A stretch of 64,000 nt of DNA from Flagellimonas taeanensis (GCF_003584105.1 NZ_QXFO01000026.1:62001-126000); one strand, 5' to 3'; counted from the stretch's first letter, positions 48,702 to 58,985 are shown. Numbers and translations: made by a program. Notes: generated from the letters alone by a model not told the origin.

Positions 48702-50264
48702 ATGTCAGCAATAACCAAACCAGCCCATAAGAGAGAGTTATTTGGCCATCCCGTAGGATTGTATGTGCTCTTCTTCACCGAAATGTGGGAACGATTCTCC
48801 TACTACGGAATGCGCGCCCTTCTTACCTTGTACATGACCGCCCAAACTTTGGACGGCGACCCACAAAGTGGATTGGGATGGACAACCACGGAAGCCTTGG
48901 CACTCTATGGATGGTACACGATGCTGGTCTATGTGATGAGCATACCAGGAGGTTTTTTGGCCGATAGGTATCTGGGACAGAAAAAAGCGGTGACCATTGG
49001 GGCCGTTCTCCTCACTATCGGGCATGGGGTTTTGGCAATAGACGCTTTATGGGCCTATTATACAGGTTTGGGCTTTGTGATCCTCGGTGTCGGGATGTTG
49101 AAACCCAACATTTCAACCATGGTGGGTGGGCTGTACAAACAAAACGATATCAGACGTGACAAAGGCTTTAGTATATTCTATGTGGGGATAAACCTAGGGT
49201 CGTTTCTTGCCTCCATCACGGTGGGTATTGTCGCGGCGGTCTATGGCTGGCACTATGGTTTTGGACTTGCAGGAATAGGAATGTTCGTGGGGCTGTTGGT
49301 GTACCTGTACGGACAACGATTTTTGGTCCATGTGGGCAACGAACCCACCATGGAAGAAAAGGCATCTGACATAAGTTTGGGGCAATTGTTTCTGCAATTG
49401 TTTAAGTCCCCCCTACAATTGGGCATTGTGGCCATTTTATTGGCCTATTCCATTTATGCCGGCTTTACCTATGAGGGACCGGACAATTGGGGCTATGGCA
49501 TACTCTATATCTTTTTGTCACTCATTACTGGGATGATGATGATGATCTATAAAAATTTGAATGGCAAAGTAGAAAAGGACAGGTATGTGGTGTTGCTCAT
49601 TTCTCTTTTGATGGTCATCGTTTTTTGGGGAAGCTTCGAGCAGATGGGAGGACTGATGAACCTATATGCCCAAGAGAAAACAAATAGGATGTTTTTGGGA
49701 TGGGAGGTTCCGGCTGCATTGTTCCAGGCCGCAAATGCAGGGTTTATCATTCTTTTTGCCGTATTGGTGGCCAACTTTTGGGCAAAGCGAAAACTTAAGG
49801 GCAAGGAGGCCAACTCCTTGTTCAAAATGGCCGTCGGTGTCATTATCATGGGCGTAGGGTTCATTTATATGGTCTTTGCATCGTTGCAGTATGAAAGCTC
49901 AGGTTCTTCCGCAATGTATTGGTTGGTATTGACCTATCTCTTCCATACCATTGGAGAGCTGTGTCTGTCACCTGTCTCTTTATCGTTCTTTACCAAATTG
50001 GCACCAGCGAGGTACATGGCCTTGATGATGGGGGTCTATTGGGCCGCGACCGGCCTAGGCAACAAAGTGGCCGGGATAGTCGGGGAAAGTTCGGTACAGG
50101 CAGGTGAGCTGAAAGTTTTTGGTGGACTTTTTGTTTTTGCAGTGCTTTTTGGAACATTGGTGCTACTGCTTATGAAACCTTTGAAACGATTGACACATGG
50201 TGCGGAAGACAAAGAAACAATAGTCACCGTTGAAGATGAAGTAGAGACCATAGAAAGGGCTTAA
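48702..50264 (+). CDS. POT family proton-coupled di/tripeptide transporter
   Basis: 520 residues with about 12-14 membrane helices. The PTR2 signature is clear: 'EMWERFSYYGMRALLTLYM' in helix 1 (contains the conserved ERFSYYG motif) and 'DKGFSIFYVGINLGSFLAS' in helix 5. It imports di- and tripeptides with protons, matching the dipeptides made by the DPP-IV encoded just upstream. Its stop overlaps the convergent comEC stop. Confidence 0.94.
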   Translation: MSAITKPAHKRELFGHPVGLYVLFFTEMWERFSYYGMRALLTLYMTAQTLDGDPQSGLGWTTTEALALYGWYTMLVYVMSIPGGFLADRYLGQKKAVTIGAVLLTIGHGVLAIDALWAYYTGLGFVILGVGMLKPNISTMVGGLYKQNDIRRDKGFSIFYVGINLGSFLASITVGIVAAVYGWHYGFGLAGIGMFVGLLVYLYGQRFLVHVGNEPTMEEKASDISLGQLFLQLFKSPLQLGIVAILLAYSIYAGFTYEGPDNWGYGILYIFLSLITGMMMMIYKNLNGKVEKDRYVVLLISLLMVIVFWGSFEQMGGLMNLYAQEKTNRMFLGWEVPAALFQAANAGFIILFAVLVANFWAKRKLKGKEANSLFKMAVGVIIMGVGFIYMVFASLQYESSGSSAMYWLVLTYLFHTIGELCLSPVSLSFFTKLAPARYMALMMGVYWAATGLGNKVAGIVGESSVQAGELKVFGGLFVFAVLFGTLVLLLMKPLKRLTHGAEDKETIVTVEDEVETIERA

Positions 50265-52285
50265 TCTTCCTCCATATCGAAAACATAAAATCCCTTTTCA
50301 CCCGTGTAGTGGAAGGGGATTTCTTTTTGGGCACAGGTCCTTTGCCATTGGTGGACCATGTTCCTATAATTGCTGCCGTCGGCCAGGATCATCTTGGGAC
50401 CGATGGAATCCAACAAACGCCCCAGGTTGATTTTTGGCGATTGGGTGAGCAGGACATAATCAGGCTGTTTTTCCAAAGGAAATAGACCAAGGCTGTCTAT
50501 AATGTAGAGCTTTTTTTGATCAATCATATAGCTCTTCTTCAATGGTGACAGGCTTATGTTTTGGATGCGTTCCGCAACAGCATAATCTTGGGCCACACTA
50601 CCTAGATTGGTAGTGTCAGATGACAAGATTATAAGATTCCTGCCGGTTTGGTGAAGCAAGACCGTGTTTTGGGACTTGTGGGCAAGGACCAATGTTTCTT
50701 TTTGGTACAATTGTGTCTCGTTCCAAATGTTCCACGCTTGAAAGACCATGATTCCGCCAAAGAATACCAAGCCCATTTTCCATTTGGGTCTGGACAGAAA
50801 AGTGACCAAGGCTATCGCAATGAAATAGCCCAGCACCAGTTGCACAGCATCGAACGGAATGTCCTTGATAATAAAACTTTCTTGGCGTGCCACCCACCCC
50901 ACAATCGAATTCATCATCCGGATGGTCCAGTTGAATCCATCGACCAAAAAAGCGGGGAGCAGATCGGCCAATGCCAATGCAATGACCAAAATCCCGAGGC
51001 CCAAGATCAATCCCAAAAAAGGAATGATGAGCAGATTGGAAACAAAGAAAAGTGCGGGAAACTGGTGAAAATGGAACAGACTGATGGGTAGCACCCCCAA
51101 CTGGGCCGCAACGCTCACCGAAAGTAACTGCCATGCTTTTTGAATGACAATATTTTCGGGAAACCAGAACCGTTGCAGTTTTGGATAGATCCAGACAATG
51201 GCGAGAACCGCCGCGTAGCTCATCTGGAACCCCACTTGGAACAGGAACAATGGTTTCACCAGCAATATGGACAACATGGAAAGTGCAATGATGTTGAACG
51301 AGTTGGTGGGACGGTTGAGGGACATAGAGTAGGCCAAAAAGGAAAACATGGTCACCGCACGTACAATGGAAGGGGACAGCCCTGCAACAAAGGCATAGGT
51401 CCAAAGCAACAAGACAATCAAGACCAGTTTCAAGGTTTTGCCTTTGGGCAAACGTTCCAATGGAGTCAAAAGAAATTGCAGCAACAGCAGCAAAATGCCC
51501 ACGTGGAGCCCGGAAACTGCCAAAATATGTACCGCACCTGCATTTTTGTAGTTTTCATACGTGCTTTCGGAAATATCGTCCCGTCGGCCCAACAAGAGGG
51601 CTTGGATCACCGCGAGCTCATCGTCCCCGAAATTTTCCTTCTTCAATTTTGAAATGATATGCTCCCTGAATCCTTGGGCCCTGCCCAAAAGCGTCGGGGA
51701 TGGATTTTTTTTAATGACAATGGATTCACGGTCGGACCTGATCTGATGATGGATTCCTTGTTTTTTCAGGTAATCCTTGTAATTGAACTGATGTGGGTTC
51801 AATGGCGGTTGGATGGTCTCAGGTCTCGAAAGCACAAACACTTCATCATCGACCATGAGCTTGGTCCTTGACGAATCTGAAGGAAGCACCAAGAGTATGC
51901 TCCCCTGTTTTTTGTTGTCCCCCACGGAATTCACCTGGGCAATATAGCGCTGGGTATATGGATTGGGCTTGAGCACTTCCCTCACCTTTAGGTGCCACAA
52001 GTTTTCTTTGGCCAGCTCTTGGCCGGAATAATGGCGAGGCATACCATTCGATGTTGCCATTCCAACAACGAAGATGCCCAGACACAATGAAGTTGCCATG
52101 GTCGCCAGCTCAAAATACGGGACCCCTTCCCTAGGTTGTCTTTTGCCTGTCCAAAAAAGGACGGGCAGCAAGAGGACCAAACAGGCCAAGGGCACGAGCG
52201 GTGCGACATCGGCATAAAAACCGATCACAATGCCCAAAATGACCCACAGCGTGAGTTTAATGGACACAAAATTGAGTTGTTGCAC
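50261..52285 (-). CDS. comEC: ComEC/Rec2 family DNA-uptake membrane protein
   Basis: 674 residues from a GTG at 52285 that overlaps the NlpC stop by one base (TAGTG). The frame continues upstream, but only inside the NlpC gene. It has N-terminal membrane helices, a DUF4131-like soluble part, then the Competence domain with 'GAVHILAVSGLHVGILLLLL' and 'GLSPSIVRAVTMFSFLAYS'. The C-terminal part is short and I see no HxHxDH metallo-hydrolase motif, as in many Bacteroidota forms. It forms the inner-membrane channel for single-stranded DNA in transformation. Confidence 0.88.
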   Translation of the reverse strand: MQQLNFVSIKLTLWVILGIVIGFYADVAPLVPLACLVLLLPVLFWTGKRQPREGVPYFELATMATSLCLGIFVVGMATSNGMPRHYSGQELAKENLWHLKVREVLKPNPYTQRYIAQVNSVGDNKKQGSILLVLPSDSSRTKLMVDDEVFVLSRPETIQPPLNPHQFNYKDYLKKQGIHHQIRSDRESIVIKKNPSPTLLGRAQGFREHIISKLKKENFGDDELAVIQALLLGRRDDISESTYENYKNAGAVHILAVSGLHVGILLLLLQFLLTPLERLPKGKTLKLVLIVLLLWTYAFVAGLSPSIVRAVTMFSFLAYSMSLNRPTNSFNIIALSMLSILLVKPLFLFQVGFQMSYAAVLAIVWIYPKLQRFWFPENIVIQKAWQLLSVSVAAQLGVLPISLFHFHQFPALFFVSNLLIIPFLGLILGLGILVIALALADLLPAFLVDGFNWTIRMMNSIVGWVARQESFIIKDIPFDAVQLVLGYFIAIALVTFLSRPKWKMGLVFFGGIMVFQAWNIWNETQLYQKETLVLAHKSQNTVLLHQTGRNLIILSSDTTNLGSVAQDYAVAERIQNISLSPLKKSYMIDQKKLYIIDSLGLFPLEKQPDYVLLTQSPKINLGRLLDSIGPKMILADGSNYRNMVHQWQRTCAQKEIPFHYTGEKGFYVFDMEED

Positions 52286-52830
52286 TATAGGATGCGCATC
52301 GCCTTCACAAAAGCGTGGTTCCAATATCCTTCCCGTAACGAGGATACCAGAACGCCCCGCGAGGTAGTGGCATGGATGAACTGGATGTCATCGCCGTCCA
52401 CTTCCACCACTAGGCCCACGTGGTTGATGCGTTTTCCTGTTTTTGAGGTCTGAAAATAGAGCAAATCGCCCTTTTGCACGTCTTCCACCCTTATTTTTTG
52501 GCCTTCCAGGGCCATCTGATGGGAAGCTCGCGGAAAAGGGATGTCGTTTTCCCTTAAGGAAACATACACCAAACCAGAGCAGTCCATGCCCTTATTGGTG
52601 GTGCCCCCATACTTGTACCGGGTTCCTGAAAAAGTCATCGCAGTGGAGATAATGGCCTCGGCCTTATCATTTTTCCGTTCTTCCTTTTTAGGCTTCGGTA
52701 AGGGGATGGTGTCTTTCGTGGACCCCTCTACCGTAATGGTTCGGGTCTTGCTGTAGGTTCGTTTCTTCTTACCGGGACCACAGGCCGCAACGGTAAAAAT
52801 CAGTAGTAAGATTATGGTTTTTCGTAACAT
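52285..52830 (-). CDS. NlpC/P60 (C40) peptidoglycan endopeptidase lipoprotein
   Basis: 181 residues. Lipoprotein signal MLRKTIILLLIFTVAAC (C17), a basic linker, then the NlpC/P60 domain with catalytic Cys C84 in 'KGMDCSGLVYV', H137 in 'RINHVGLVV' and the third polar residue H153 in 'FIHATTSRGV'. It cleaves peptide stems of peptidoglycan. It lies 33 bp after lpxB and overlaps comEC by one base. The gene order is common in Flavobacteriaceae. Confidence 0.93.
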   Translation of the reverse strand: MLRKTIILLLIFTVAACGPGKKKRTYSKTRTITVEGSTKDTIPLPKPKKEERKNDKAEAIISTAMTFSGTRYKYGGTTNKGMDCSGLVYVSLRENDIPFPRASHQMALEGQKIRVEDVQKGDLLYFQTSKTGKRINHVGLVVEVDGDDIQFIHATTSRGVLVSSLREGYWNHAFVKAMRIL

Positions 52831-52863
52831 CCAAGAATAGATTTACTTTCTTGGATGATAAAA

Positions 52864-53976
52864 CTAAGCATTTTCGACGATTAATCGGGCCGCCAATTCA
52901 CTGGCCCCCTCTCCACCCAATTTTTCCTTTAGCAGTTGGTAATCGGACAGGATGCGCTCACGTTCTGGTCCTTCAACAATCTTGGAGAGTTCTTTTTTGA
53001 GATTTTTTGTTGTCAATTCGCTTTGGATCAATTCCTTGACAACTTCCCTGTCCATGATGAGGTTGACGAGGGAGATGTAGTCCAAAGTGATGATACGCTT
53101 CGCAATCTGGTAGGAGATCCAGTTGCCTTTGTAGCAAACGACTTGGGGAATGCCAAAAAGAGCGGTCTCCAAGGTTGCCGTTCCGCTCGTGACCAATGCG
53201 GCATGGGAGTGTTTGAGCAAAGTGTAGGTCTTGTTGGAAACATAGTTCACGGTGTCCCCTTTTAGGAATGGAGCATAAAAATCATCTGGAAGGCTCGGTG
53301 CCCCTGCAATGACAAATTGATGGTCGGGAAAATCCTTTTTGACCGAGAGCATCACGTCCAACATCTTCTGCACTTCCTGTTTTCTACTGCCGGGAAGCAG
53401 AGCGATAATGGGTTTCTCGGGGTCCAGACCGTTTTCCTTTCTAAAGGTTTCATCGGACTGGAGCGGGGTGTTCGCTATGGCATCAATCAAGGGATGGCCC
53501 ACAAAATGAACGGGATAGTTGTGTTTTTTCTCATAAAAATCCTTTTCAAAGGGAAGGATCACATACATGGCATCGATGTCCCGTTTGATTTTTTTGATCC
53601 GACCCTCCCTTGAGGCCCATATCTGGGGTGAAATGTAATAGTTGGTCTTGAACCCATTTTCCTTGGCCCATTTGGCTATCCGAAGATTGAACCCTGAAAA
53701 GTCAATGAAAATAACGACATCGGGATTGAACTTCTGGATATCCTGCTTGCAGTAGGCAATGTTTTTAAAGATGGTGGGAATGTTCTTGATGACCTCCAAA
53801 AAACCCATGAAGGCCATATCCTTGTAGTGCTTGGCCAGTTCGCCACCGGCCTTTTGCATTAGATCACCGCCCCAGCAACGGATTTCGGCCGATGGGTCTT
53901 CCTTCTTCAAGGCCTTGATGAGGTTGGACCCATGAAGGTCCCCAGATGCTTCGCCGGCTATGATGTAATATTTCAT
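52864..53976 (-). CDS. lpxB: lipid-A-disaccharide synthase
   Basis: 370 residues of GT19. It joins UDP-diacylglucosamine and lipid X to form the lipid A disaccharide at the inner membrane. Motifs are 'IIAGEASGDLHGSNLIKAL', 'VVIFIDFSGFNLRIAKWA', 'ALLPGSRKQEVQKML' and 'VTSGTATLETALFGIPQVV'. The start at 53976 (MKYYIIAGEASGDLHG) fits the family exactly. It is the middle gene of the surE-comEC string. Confidence 0.96.
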   Translation of the reverse strand: MKYYIIAGEASGDLHGSNLIKALKKEDPSAEIRCWGGDLMQKAGGELAKHYKDMAFMGFLEVIKNIPTIFKNIAYCKQDIQKFNPDVVIFIDFSGFNLRIAKWAKENGFKTNYYISPQIWASREGRIKKIKRDIDAMYVILPFEKDFYEKKHNYPVHFVGHPLIDAIANTPLQSDETFRKENGLDPEKPIIALLPGSRKQEVQKMLDVMLSVKKDFPDHQFVIAGAPSLPDDFYAPFLKGDTVNYVSNKTYTLLKHSHAALVTSGTATLETALFGIPQVVCYKGNWISYQIAKRIITLDYISLVNLIMDREVVKELIQSELTTKNLKKELSKIVEGPERERILSDYQLLKEKLGGEGASELAARLIVENA

Positions 53977-54068
53977 TTGTAAGTGTCAAATTCAAACATC
54001 AAGTTCAAAAGTAAATTCAGGTAAGTCCTATTATCGTTGAACTTGTTCTTGTACTTGTTTTTTAGGCT

Positions 54069-54356
54069 TTATGCCATTACTTTATATATCAAAATTACCA
54101 AAGCCGTAACCAAGGTGGCCAGCATCACCCCTCTTGCCCTAAAGTCCCTTTTGATCCGAAGAAAGCCAAAAAAGGCAATCAGGTTCAGGATGGCCCCCAG
54201 TGCCAACAAACTGCCAATATGTCCTTGGGCCACTGCCGCATTGAACGTGTCCACTATGCCCAGATCTGAAAACATCAAAATGTAGAGCAGTGTACCAAAG
54301 GTATTTGCGATGATGCCCACGATAAAACCGATTAAAATCTCTTTATTATTGCTCAT
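54069..54356 (-). CDS. small membrane protein, 95 aa
   Basis: 95 residues with three hydrophobic segments ('IGFIVGIIANTFGTLLYIL', 'HIGSLLALGAILNLIAFFGF', 'GVMLATLVTALVILIYKVMA'). Its start overlaps the surE stop by 11 bp, so it is translated in the same operon. lpxB follows after 92 bp. The conserved position suggests an envelope role, but no family function is known to me. Confidence 0.8.
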   Translation of the reverse strand: MSNNKEILIGFIVGIIANTFGTLLYILMFSDLGIVDTFNAAVAQGHIGSLLALGAILNLIAFFGFLRIKRDFRARGVMLATLVTALVILIYKVMA

Positions 54357-55125
54357 TTAAGTTCCAGTTGTTTATTTGTGGTATGGCATGATGTGCCGTT
54401 AGGTCAAATTGTGTGGGGACAATCGAAATATAGCCCTGGGACAAGGCCCATTCGTCCGTATCCTCCCCTTTGTCCAATAGTTCAAATTCGCCGGTAAGCC
54501 AATAATAGTCCTTTCCCGATGGGCTTTTGCGCTTGTCAAACTGCTCTTTCCAATTGCCCCTGGCCTGTCTGCAGATCTTTATGCCCTTGGGGGGCTTTTC
54601 GGTCTTGGGGATGTTCACATTGAGCACGGTTCCCTTGGGAATCCCATTGGTCAGCGCTTCCGAAACGATTTTTTTGATGGCACCTAGCGATGGTTCAAAA
54701 TCAGCTTCCCAAGAATAGTCGCAGAGCGAGAAACCAATGGCGGGAATCCCCTCGATCCCTGCTTCGATGGCAGCGCTCATGGTACCCGAATAAATGACGT
54801 TTATGGATGAATTGGAACCATGGTTGATGCCACTTACGCAGATGTCGGGTGTTCGGTCCAAAATGACACGAAGGGCCAATTTTACACAATCAGCGGGGGT
54901 CCCGCTGCAACTGTATTCAATGGGAGCGCCTTCCTTGTGGTCCACCACCACTTTTTTGGAAAAAAGGGTGCTGTCCACCGAGATGGCATGCCCCATACCC
55001 GATTGTGGGCTGTCTGGGGCCACCACGACCACATCGCCAAGCTCCTTCATGGTGCGTATCAATGCCCTGAGTCCTGGGGCGGTTATCCCATCATCATTGG
55101 TGACCAGTATGAGCGGTTTTTCCAT
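54346..55125 (-). CDS. surE: 5'/3'-nucleotidase SurE
   Basis: 259 residues. It dephosphorylates nucleoside 5'- and 3'-monophosphates, a stress-survival function. The N-terminal metal site 'ILVTNDDGITAPGLRALI' has the paired Asp residues. 'VVAPDSPQSGMGHAIS' and 'CVSGINHGSNSSINVIYSG' hold the conserved Ser and Asn. It is first in the surE - lpxB - comEC string. Confidence 0.96.
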   Translation of the reverse strand: MEKPLILVTNDDGITAPGLRALIRTMKELGDVVVVAPDSPQSGMGHAISVDSTLFSKKVVVDHKEGAPIEYSCSGTPADCVKLALRVILDRTPDICVSGINHGSNSSINVIYSGTMSAAIEAGIEGIPAIGFSLCDYSWEADFEPSLGAIKKIVSEALTNGIPKGTVLNVNIPKTEKPPKGIKICRQARGNWKEQFDKRKSPSGKDYYWLTGEFELLDKGEDTDEWALSQGYISIVPTQFDLTAHHAIPQINNWNLNEQ

Positions 55126-55328
55126 TGCGTATAATTATTGGCATAAAAATACGTTTTTCAAAAGGATATGAAGCCTTGGGCGTTTAACAAAAAATTAAAA
55201 GGGGCATACAGAACTGGCACGGTTTTTTCTGTATCTTAGGGAATTCATACAAGTAGAAACGACGGATGACGCAATGAAGATTTGACGGTATGATGTCAGA
55301 CAATTTCGCTCCCGAAAAAACCATATTT

Positions 55329-57500
55329 ATGAAAAAGAACTTCATCTTGGCACTTTTGGTAATTCTTGTGGCTGTGGCCTCATGTAGTTTTACCAACAAG
55401 TCTTTTGAAAATGATGACAAGGACAAGTTGTTGTTGGAACTGATCACCTACGTATTGGAAAAGGGCCATTACGAGCCCAAGGATTTGAACGACGATTTCA
55501 GTTCCAATGTATTCGATGATTTCATCGACATCATGGACCCCACAAAAAGATACTTTCTCGAAAGTGATGTAAGGGAATTTGAAAAGTACCGCTTCATGAT
55601 CGATGATGAGATCAAGAACACGGACATCACTTTTTTTAATGTGGTGTACCAACGTTTGATGGTCCGTATGGAGGAAGCCAAAGAAATTTACAAAGAGGTA
55701 CTTTCCGAACCTTTTGACTACACCGCAGATGAAACCATCAACATAGATTATGCTGACCAAGAATTTGCTTCCAACAAAAAGGAACTTAGGGAACGTTGGA
55801 GAAAACAGCTCAAGTACAATACTTTGACCGTTTTTCAGGACAAGATAGAGAACAGGATATCCGATGCGGCTGATAATGTGGACGCGGGAAGCGATTTTTC
55901 TTTGACTTTCAACGATATCCCTGGAACTGTTGACAAGGCCCTTACCGAAGAAGAGGCCAGGGAGGTGACCAAGACCACCTTGGACGAGTATTTCGATTTT
56001 GTTGACGATTTGGAAAGAAAGGATTGGTTTGTACAGTACCTTAATACCATAGTCGAGGAATTTGATCCCCACACTTTCTACTTTGCGCCAGACGAAAAGG
56101 AAAAATTCGACATTGGCATGTCAGGAAAGTTTGAGGGAATCGGGGCCAGATTGCAGAAAAAGCCCGAAGGGGCCAAAATTGTCGAAATCATATCTGGAGG
56201 ACCAGTTTGGAGGGACCAGACCCTTGAAGTGGGTGATGAAATATTGAAAGTTGGACAAGAAGGTGAAGAACCCATCAACATAGTGGGAATGCGCCTTGAC
56301 GATGCTATAAAGTTGATCAAGGGCCCAAAAGGCTCAGTGGTGGACCTGACCGTTAGAAGAGTGGATGGGACCATCGAGACCGTTTCCATCACGAGGGACG
56401 TTGTGGAACTTGAGGAATCTTATGCAAAGTCCGCCACAATAGAGAGTGGTGACATGAGGTATGGCCTCATCAACCTTCCCAAATTCTATGTGGATTTTGA
56501 GGATTATACAGAACGCAATGCAGCCACTGATGTGGCCATGGAGGTAGAGCGTTTGAAAGAGGCAGGTGCCGAAGGCATCATTTTGGACTTAAGGGACAAC
56601 GGCGGCGGCTCCTTGAAGACCGTAGTGGAAATGGCAGGTCTGTTCATCAAGGATGGCCCAATAGTACAGGTTCGCTCCTCAGGGCAGCGTAAGGAGATCC
56701 ACGAGGACAAGGATGAGCGTATCCAATGGGATGGACCATTGGTAATACTGGTGAACGAACTGTCGGCATCCGCATCGGAAATTTTGGCAGCGGCCATGCA
56801 GGATTACAAAAGAGCGGTCGTTATCGGCAGCAAGCAGACTTTTGGCAAGGGAACCGTACAAAATGTGATTCCCCTGGACAATATAGTGCGCAGCAATGAG
56901 CATGGAGACCTTGGGGCCATTAAGTTGACCACACAAAAATTCTATAGGATCAATGGAGGCTCCACCCAGTTGGAAGGGGTCAAGAGTGATATCGTTGTTC
57001 CAGACAGGTACAGTTACATCGACCTTGGGGAAAGGGACCAACAAAATCCCTTGGGTTGGGACAAGATCACACCGGCCGATTATGAGGTTTGGGACGGTTA
57101 TATCGATTTTGAGACCGCTGTGGAGAACAGTAAAAAGAGGATGGCCAATAATGCACAGATCAAATTGATAGAGGAGAACGCAAAATGGATCAAAGAACAA
57201 CAAGATGAAAATGTGATTCCTTTGAGCTATGATGCCTATGTGAAAAAAGCCGATGATGCCAAAAAGCGATCTGACAAGTTCAAGAGCTTAAGGGATTACG
57301 ATTCCAAACTGTCTTTCGGTTCACTCAAATATGAAACTGAACTCTTCGTACAGGATTCTGTCCTTCGGGAGAAAAGGGACAGATGGCACAAGGAACTGGC
57401 CAAGGACATTTATGTGGAAGAGGCTGTCAATGTGTTGAAGGACCTTCATATGAACAACATTAAAAATGGGGAAAGAAAACTGGCCAGCGTAAAAGGATGA
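55329..57500 (+). CDS. tail-specific protease (Prc/CtpA, S41) lipoprotein
   Basis: 723 residues from the ATG at 55329 (MKKNFILALLVILVAVASC), which gives a lipoprotein signal; a 13-residue upstream extension is unlikely. After an N-terminal helical region comes a PDZ domain ('GIGARLQKKPEGAKIVEIIS') and the S41 protease core. The Ser/Lys dyad is predicted at S481 in 'NELSASASEIL' and K507 in 'KQTFGKGTVQN'. A C-terminal DUF3340-like helical domain follows, as in long Prc proteins. It degrades or matures envelope proteins from the C-terminus. The terminator follows at 21 bp. Confidence 0.95.
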   Translation: MKKNFILALLVILVAVASCSFTNKSFENDDKDKLLLELITYVLEKGHYEPKDLNDDFSSNVFDDFIDIMDPTKRYFLESDVREFEKYRFMIDDEIKNTDITFFNVVYQRLMVRMEEAKEIYKEVLSEPFDYTADETINIDYADQEFASNKKELRERWRKQLKYNTLTVFQDKIENRISDAADNVDAGSDFSLTFNDIPGTVDKALTEEEAREVTKTTLDEYFDFVDDLERKDWFVQYLNTIVEEFDPHTFYFAPDEKEKFDIGMSGKFEGIGARLQKKPEGAKIVEIISGGPVWRDQTLEVGDEILKVGQEGEEPINIVGMRLDDAIKLIKGPKGSVVDLTVRRVDGTIETVSITRDVVELEESYAKSATIESGDMRYGLINLPKFYVDFEDYTERNAATDVAMEVERLKEAGAEGIILDLRDNGGGSLKTVVEMAGLFIKDGPIVQVRSSGQRKEIHEDKDERIQWDGPLVILVNELSASASEILAAAMQDYKRAVVIGSKQTFGKGTVQNVIPLDNIVRSNEHGDLGAIKLTTQKFYRINGGSTQLEGVKSDIVVPDRYSYIDLGERDQQNPLGWDKITPADYEVWDGYIDFETAVENSKKRMANNAQIKLIEENAKWIKEQQDENVIPLSYDAYVKKADDAKKRSDKFKSLRDYDSKLSFGSLKYETELFVQDSVLREKRDRWHKELAKDIYVEEAVNVLKDLHMNNIKNGERKLASVKG

Positions 57501-57520
57501 TCAGTTTATCAAAAAATGGA

Positions 57521-57550
57521 AAAGGCCGACCCTAAAGGGTCGGCCTTTTT
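57521..57550. terminator. terminator between the Prc-like protease and fucosidase genes
   Basis: AAAGGCCGACCC (57521-57532) pairs perfectly with GGGTCGGCCTTT (57537-57548) around TAAA, followed by T. It lies between two convergent genes and serves the plus-strand protease gene; the A-rich left flank makes use from the minus side possible. Confidence 0.85.
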
Positions 57551-57606
57551 GTTTTACCCATTCAATTAGTACACCAACTCTAGGCTGTGGTTTTGGTAGC
57601 AGTCGG

Positions 57607-58911
57607 TTATTCAATCCCAATTTCAAGAATGTAATCGGTTCGATTTTCCCAATTTTCGGGCAAGGCGACCAATAGGCCATATTTGGTGACATCAAAAGAG
57701 AGGTCCATTTTGGTTTCAAACTCCCGGATATACTTTATTTGTTTGTCCAATTCAGGAATGAGGAAAGCATTTGACCGCCAATCAAGAATATGGACAAAGA
57801 CCGTGTTGTCCCTTTGTGTACTGACGCCCCATGACTGAGGTGCAATAGGGCCGCCCCTGGTTCCAAAAATGGATTCCCCGTACTTGGAAGTCCATTGGCC
57901 GACCACGTTCAAGGTATCTATGAACTCCTGTTGGATCTTGCCATTGGGCATGGGACCCACATTGAGGAGAAAATTGCTGTTGTGACCCGCAGCTTTCACC
58001 AAATAATGGATCAATTCCTTGGAAGATTTATAGGCCTTGTCCTGAAGGGAAAAGCCCCATCTATGTGCCATGGTCTCAGCGGTCTCCAGTGGCAACTGGC
58101 CTATCTTGGCCTCTGCGCTGAATCCACCTTTGTTTTCACCAGGGAGGTCTTTTTCAAACATTTGGAAATCCTCACCTTCTTTTGGAGCTTGGTGGTGATT
58201 GCCACCGATCAATGCCTGGGGTTGGATCTTGTGGATCAGGTCATAGGTTTTTCTCAATTGCCAATCCGCATCTTTTTTATCCCACCAACCATCGAACCAA
58301 ATTCCCGTTACATCACCATAGTTGGTCAGCAGCTCGGTAAGTTGGCCGTTCATAAAGTCAATATAGCTGTCCCAATTTCCTGTGTCCGGCCTTCCAGCGG
58401 CTTTTCCAGTTTGTCCTCTGGGGAAATAGTCATTGTGGTGCCAGTCCAGTTGCGAGTAGTAGAAAAATAGCTTGATGCCGTGTTTTTTACAGGCCTTGGC
58501 CAATGCCCCGATCACATCCTTTTGGTAAACCGTCCTGTCCATGATGTCCCAGTCGGTGAGTTGACTATCAAATAGGGCAAACCCATCATGGTGCTTGGTG
58601 GTAACGGTGATGTATTTCATCCCCGTGGCCTTGGCCAGCAGAACCCACTCTTCGGCATTGAATTCTGTGGGATTGAAGAACGAGGCCACCTTTTCATACG
58701 TTTTCTTGTCAATGGATTGGGTTTCCATGACCCATTCATGCACTCCGAGCACCGAGTAGATCCCCCAGTGGATGAACATTCCAAACTTGGCATCCTGAAA
58801 CCACTCCCTATTTTCCAGATTTTCCGCAGAAGGTTGGTATGTTTGTGCATTGGTTTTACCATTGGACATGAGAAAAAGGAGCAAGATGGAAATGAGCGGA
58901 AGATGTTTCAT
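57607..58911 (-). CDS. alpha-L-fucosidase (GH29)
   Basis: 434 residues with a signal peptide (MKHLPLISILLLFLMSNGKT). GH29 hallmarks are 'WFQDAKFGMFIHWGIYSV', 'YITVTTKHHDGFALFDS' and the nucleophile D207 in 'GIWFDGWWD'. 'GHNSNFLLNVGPMPNGKI' is also typical. It removes terminal alpha-L-fucose, in marine flavobacteria often from algal or animal glycans. No SusCD genes or other glycan enzymes sit beside it, so it is an isolated CAZyme here. Confidence 0.95.
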   Translation of the reverse strand: MKHLPLISILLLFLMSNGKTNAQTYQPSAENLENREWFQDAKFGMFIHWGIYSVLGVHEWVMETQSIDKKTYEKVASFFNPTEFNAEEWVLLAKATGMKYITVTTKHHDGFALFDSQLTDWDIMDRTVYQKDVIGALAKACKKHGIKLFFYYSQLDWHHNDYFPRGQTGKAAGRPDTGNWDSYIDFMNGQLTELLTNYGDVTGIWFDGWWDKKDADWQLRKTYDLIHKIQPQALIGGNHHQAPKEGEDFQMFEKDLPGENKGGFSAEAKIGQLPLETAETMAHRWGFSLQDKAYKSSKELIHYLVKAAGHNSNFLLNVGPMPNGKIQQEFIDTLNVVGQWTSKYGESIFGTRGGPIAPQSWGVSTQRDNTVFVHILDWRSNAFLIPELDKQIKYIREFETKMDLSFDVTKYGLLVALPENWENRTDYILEIGIE

Positions 58912-58985
58912 GGTTGTATCTGAAATTTAACGGTTTGACAATCAAGGACAATAGGTATTAAACTTACAGACTTATTTGCAAATAA

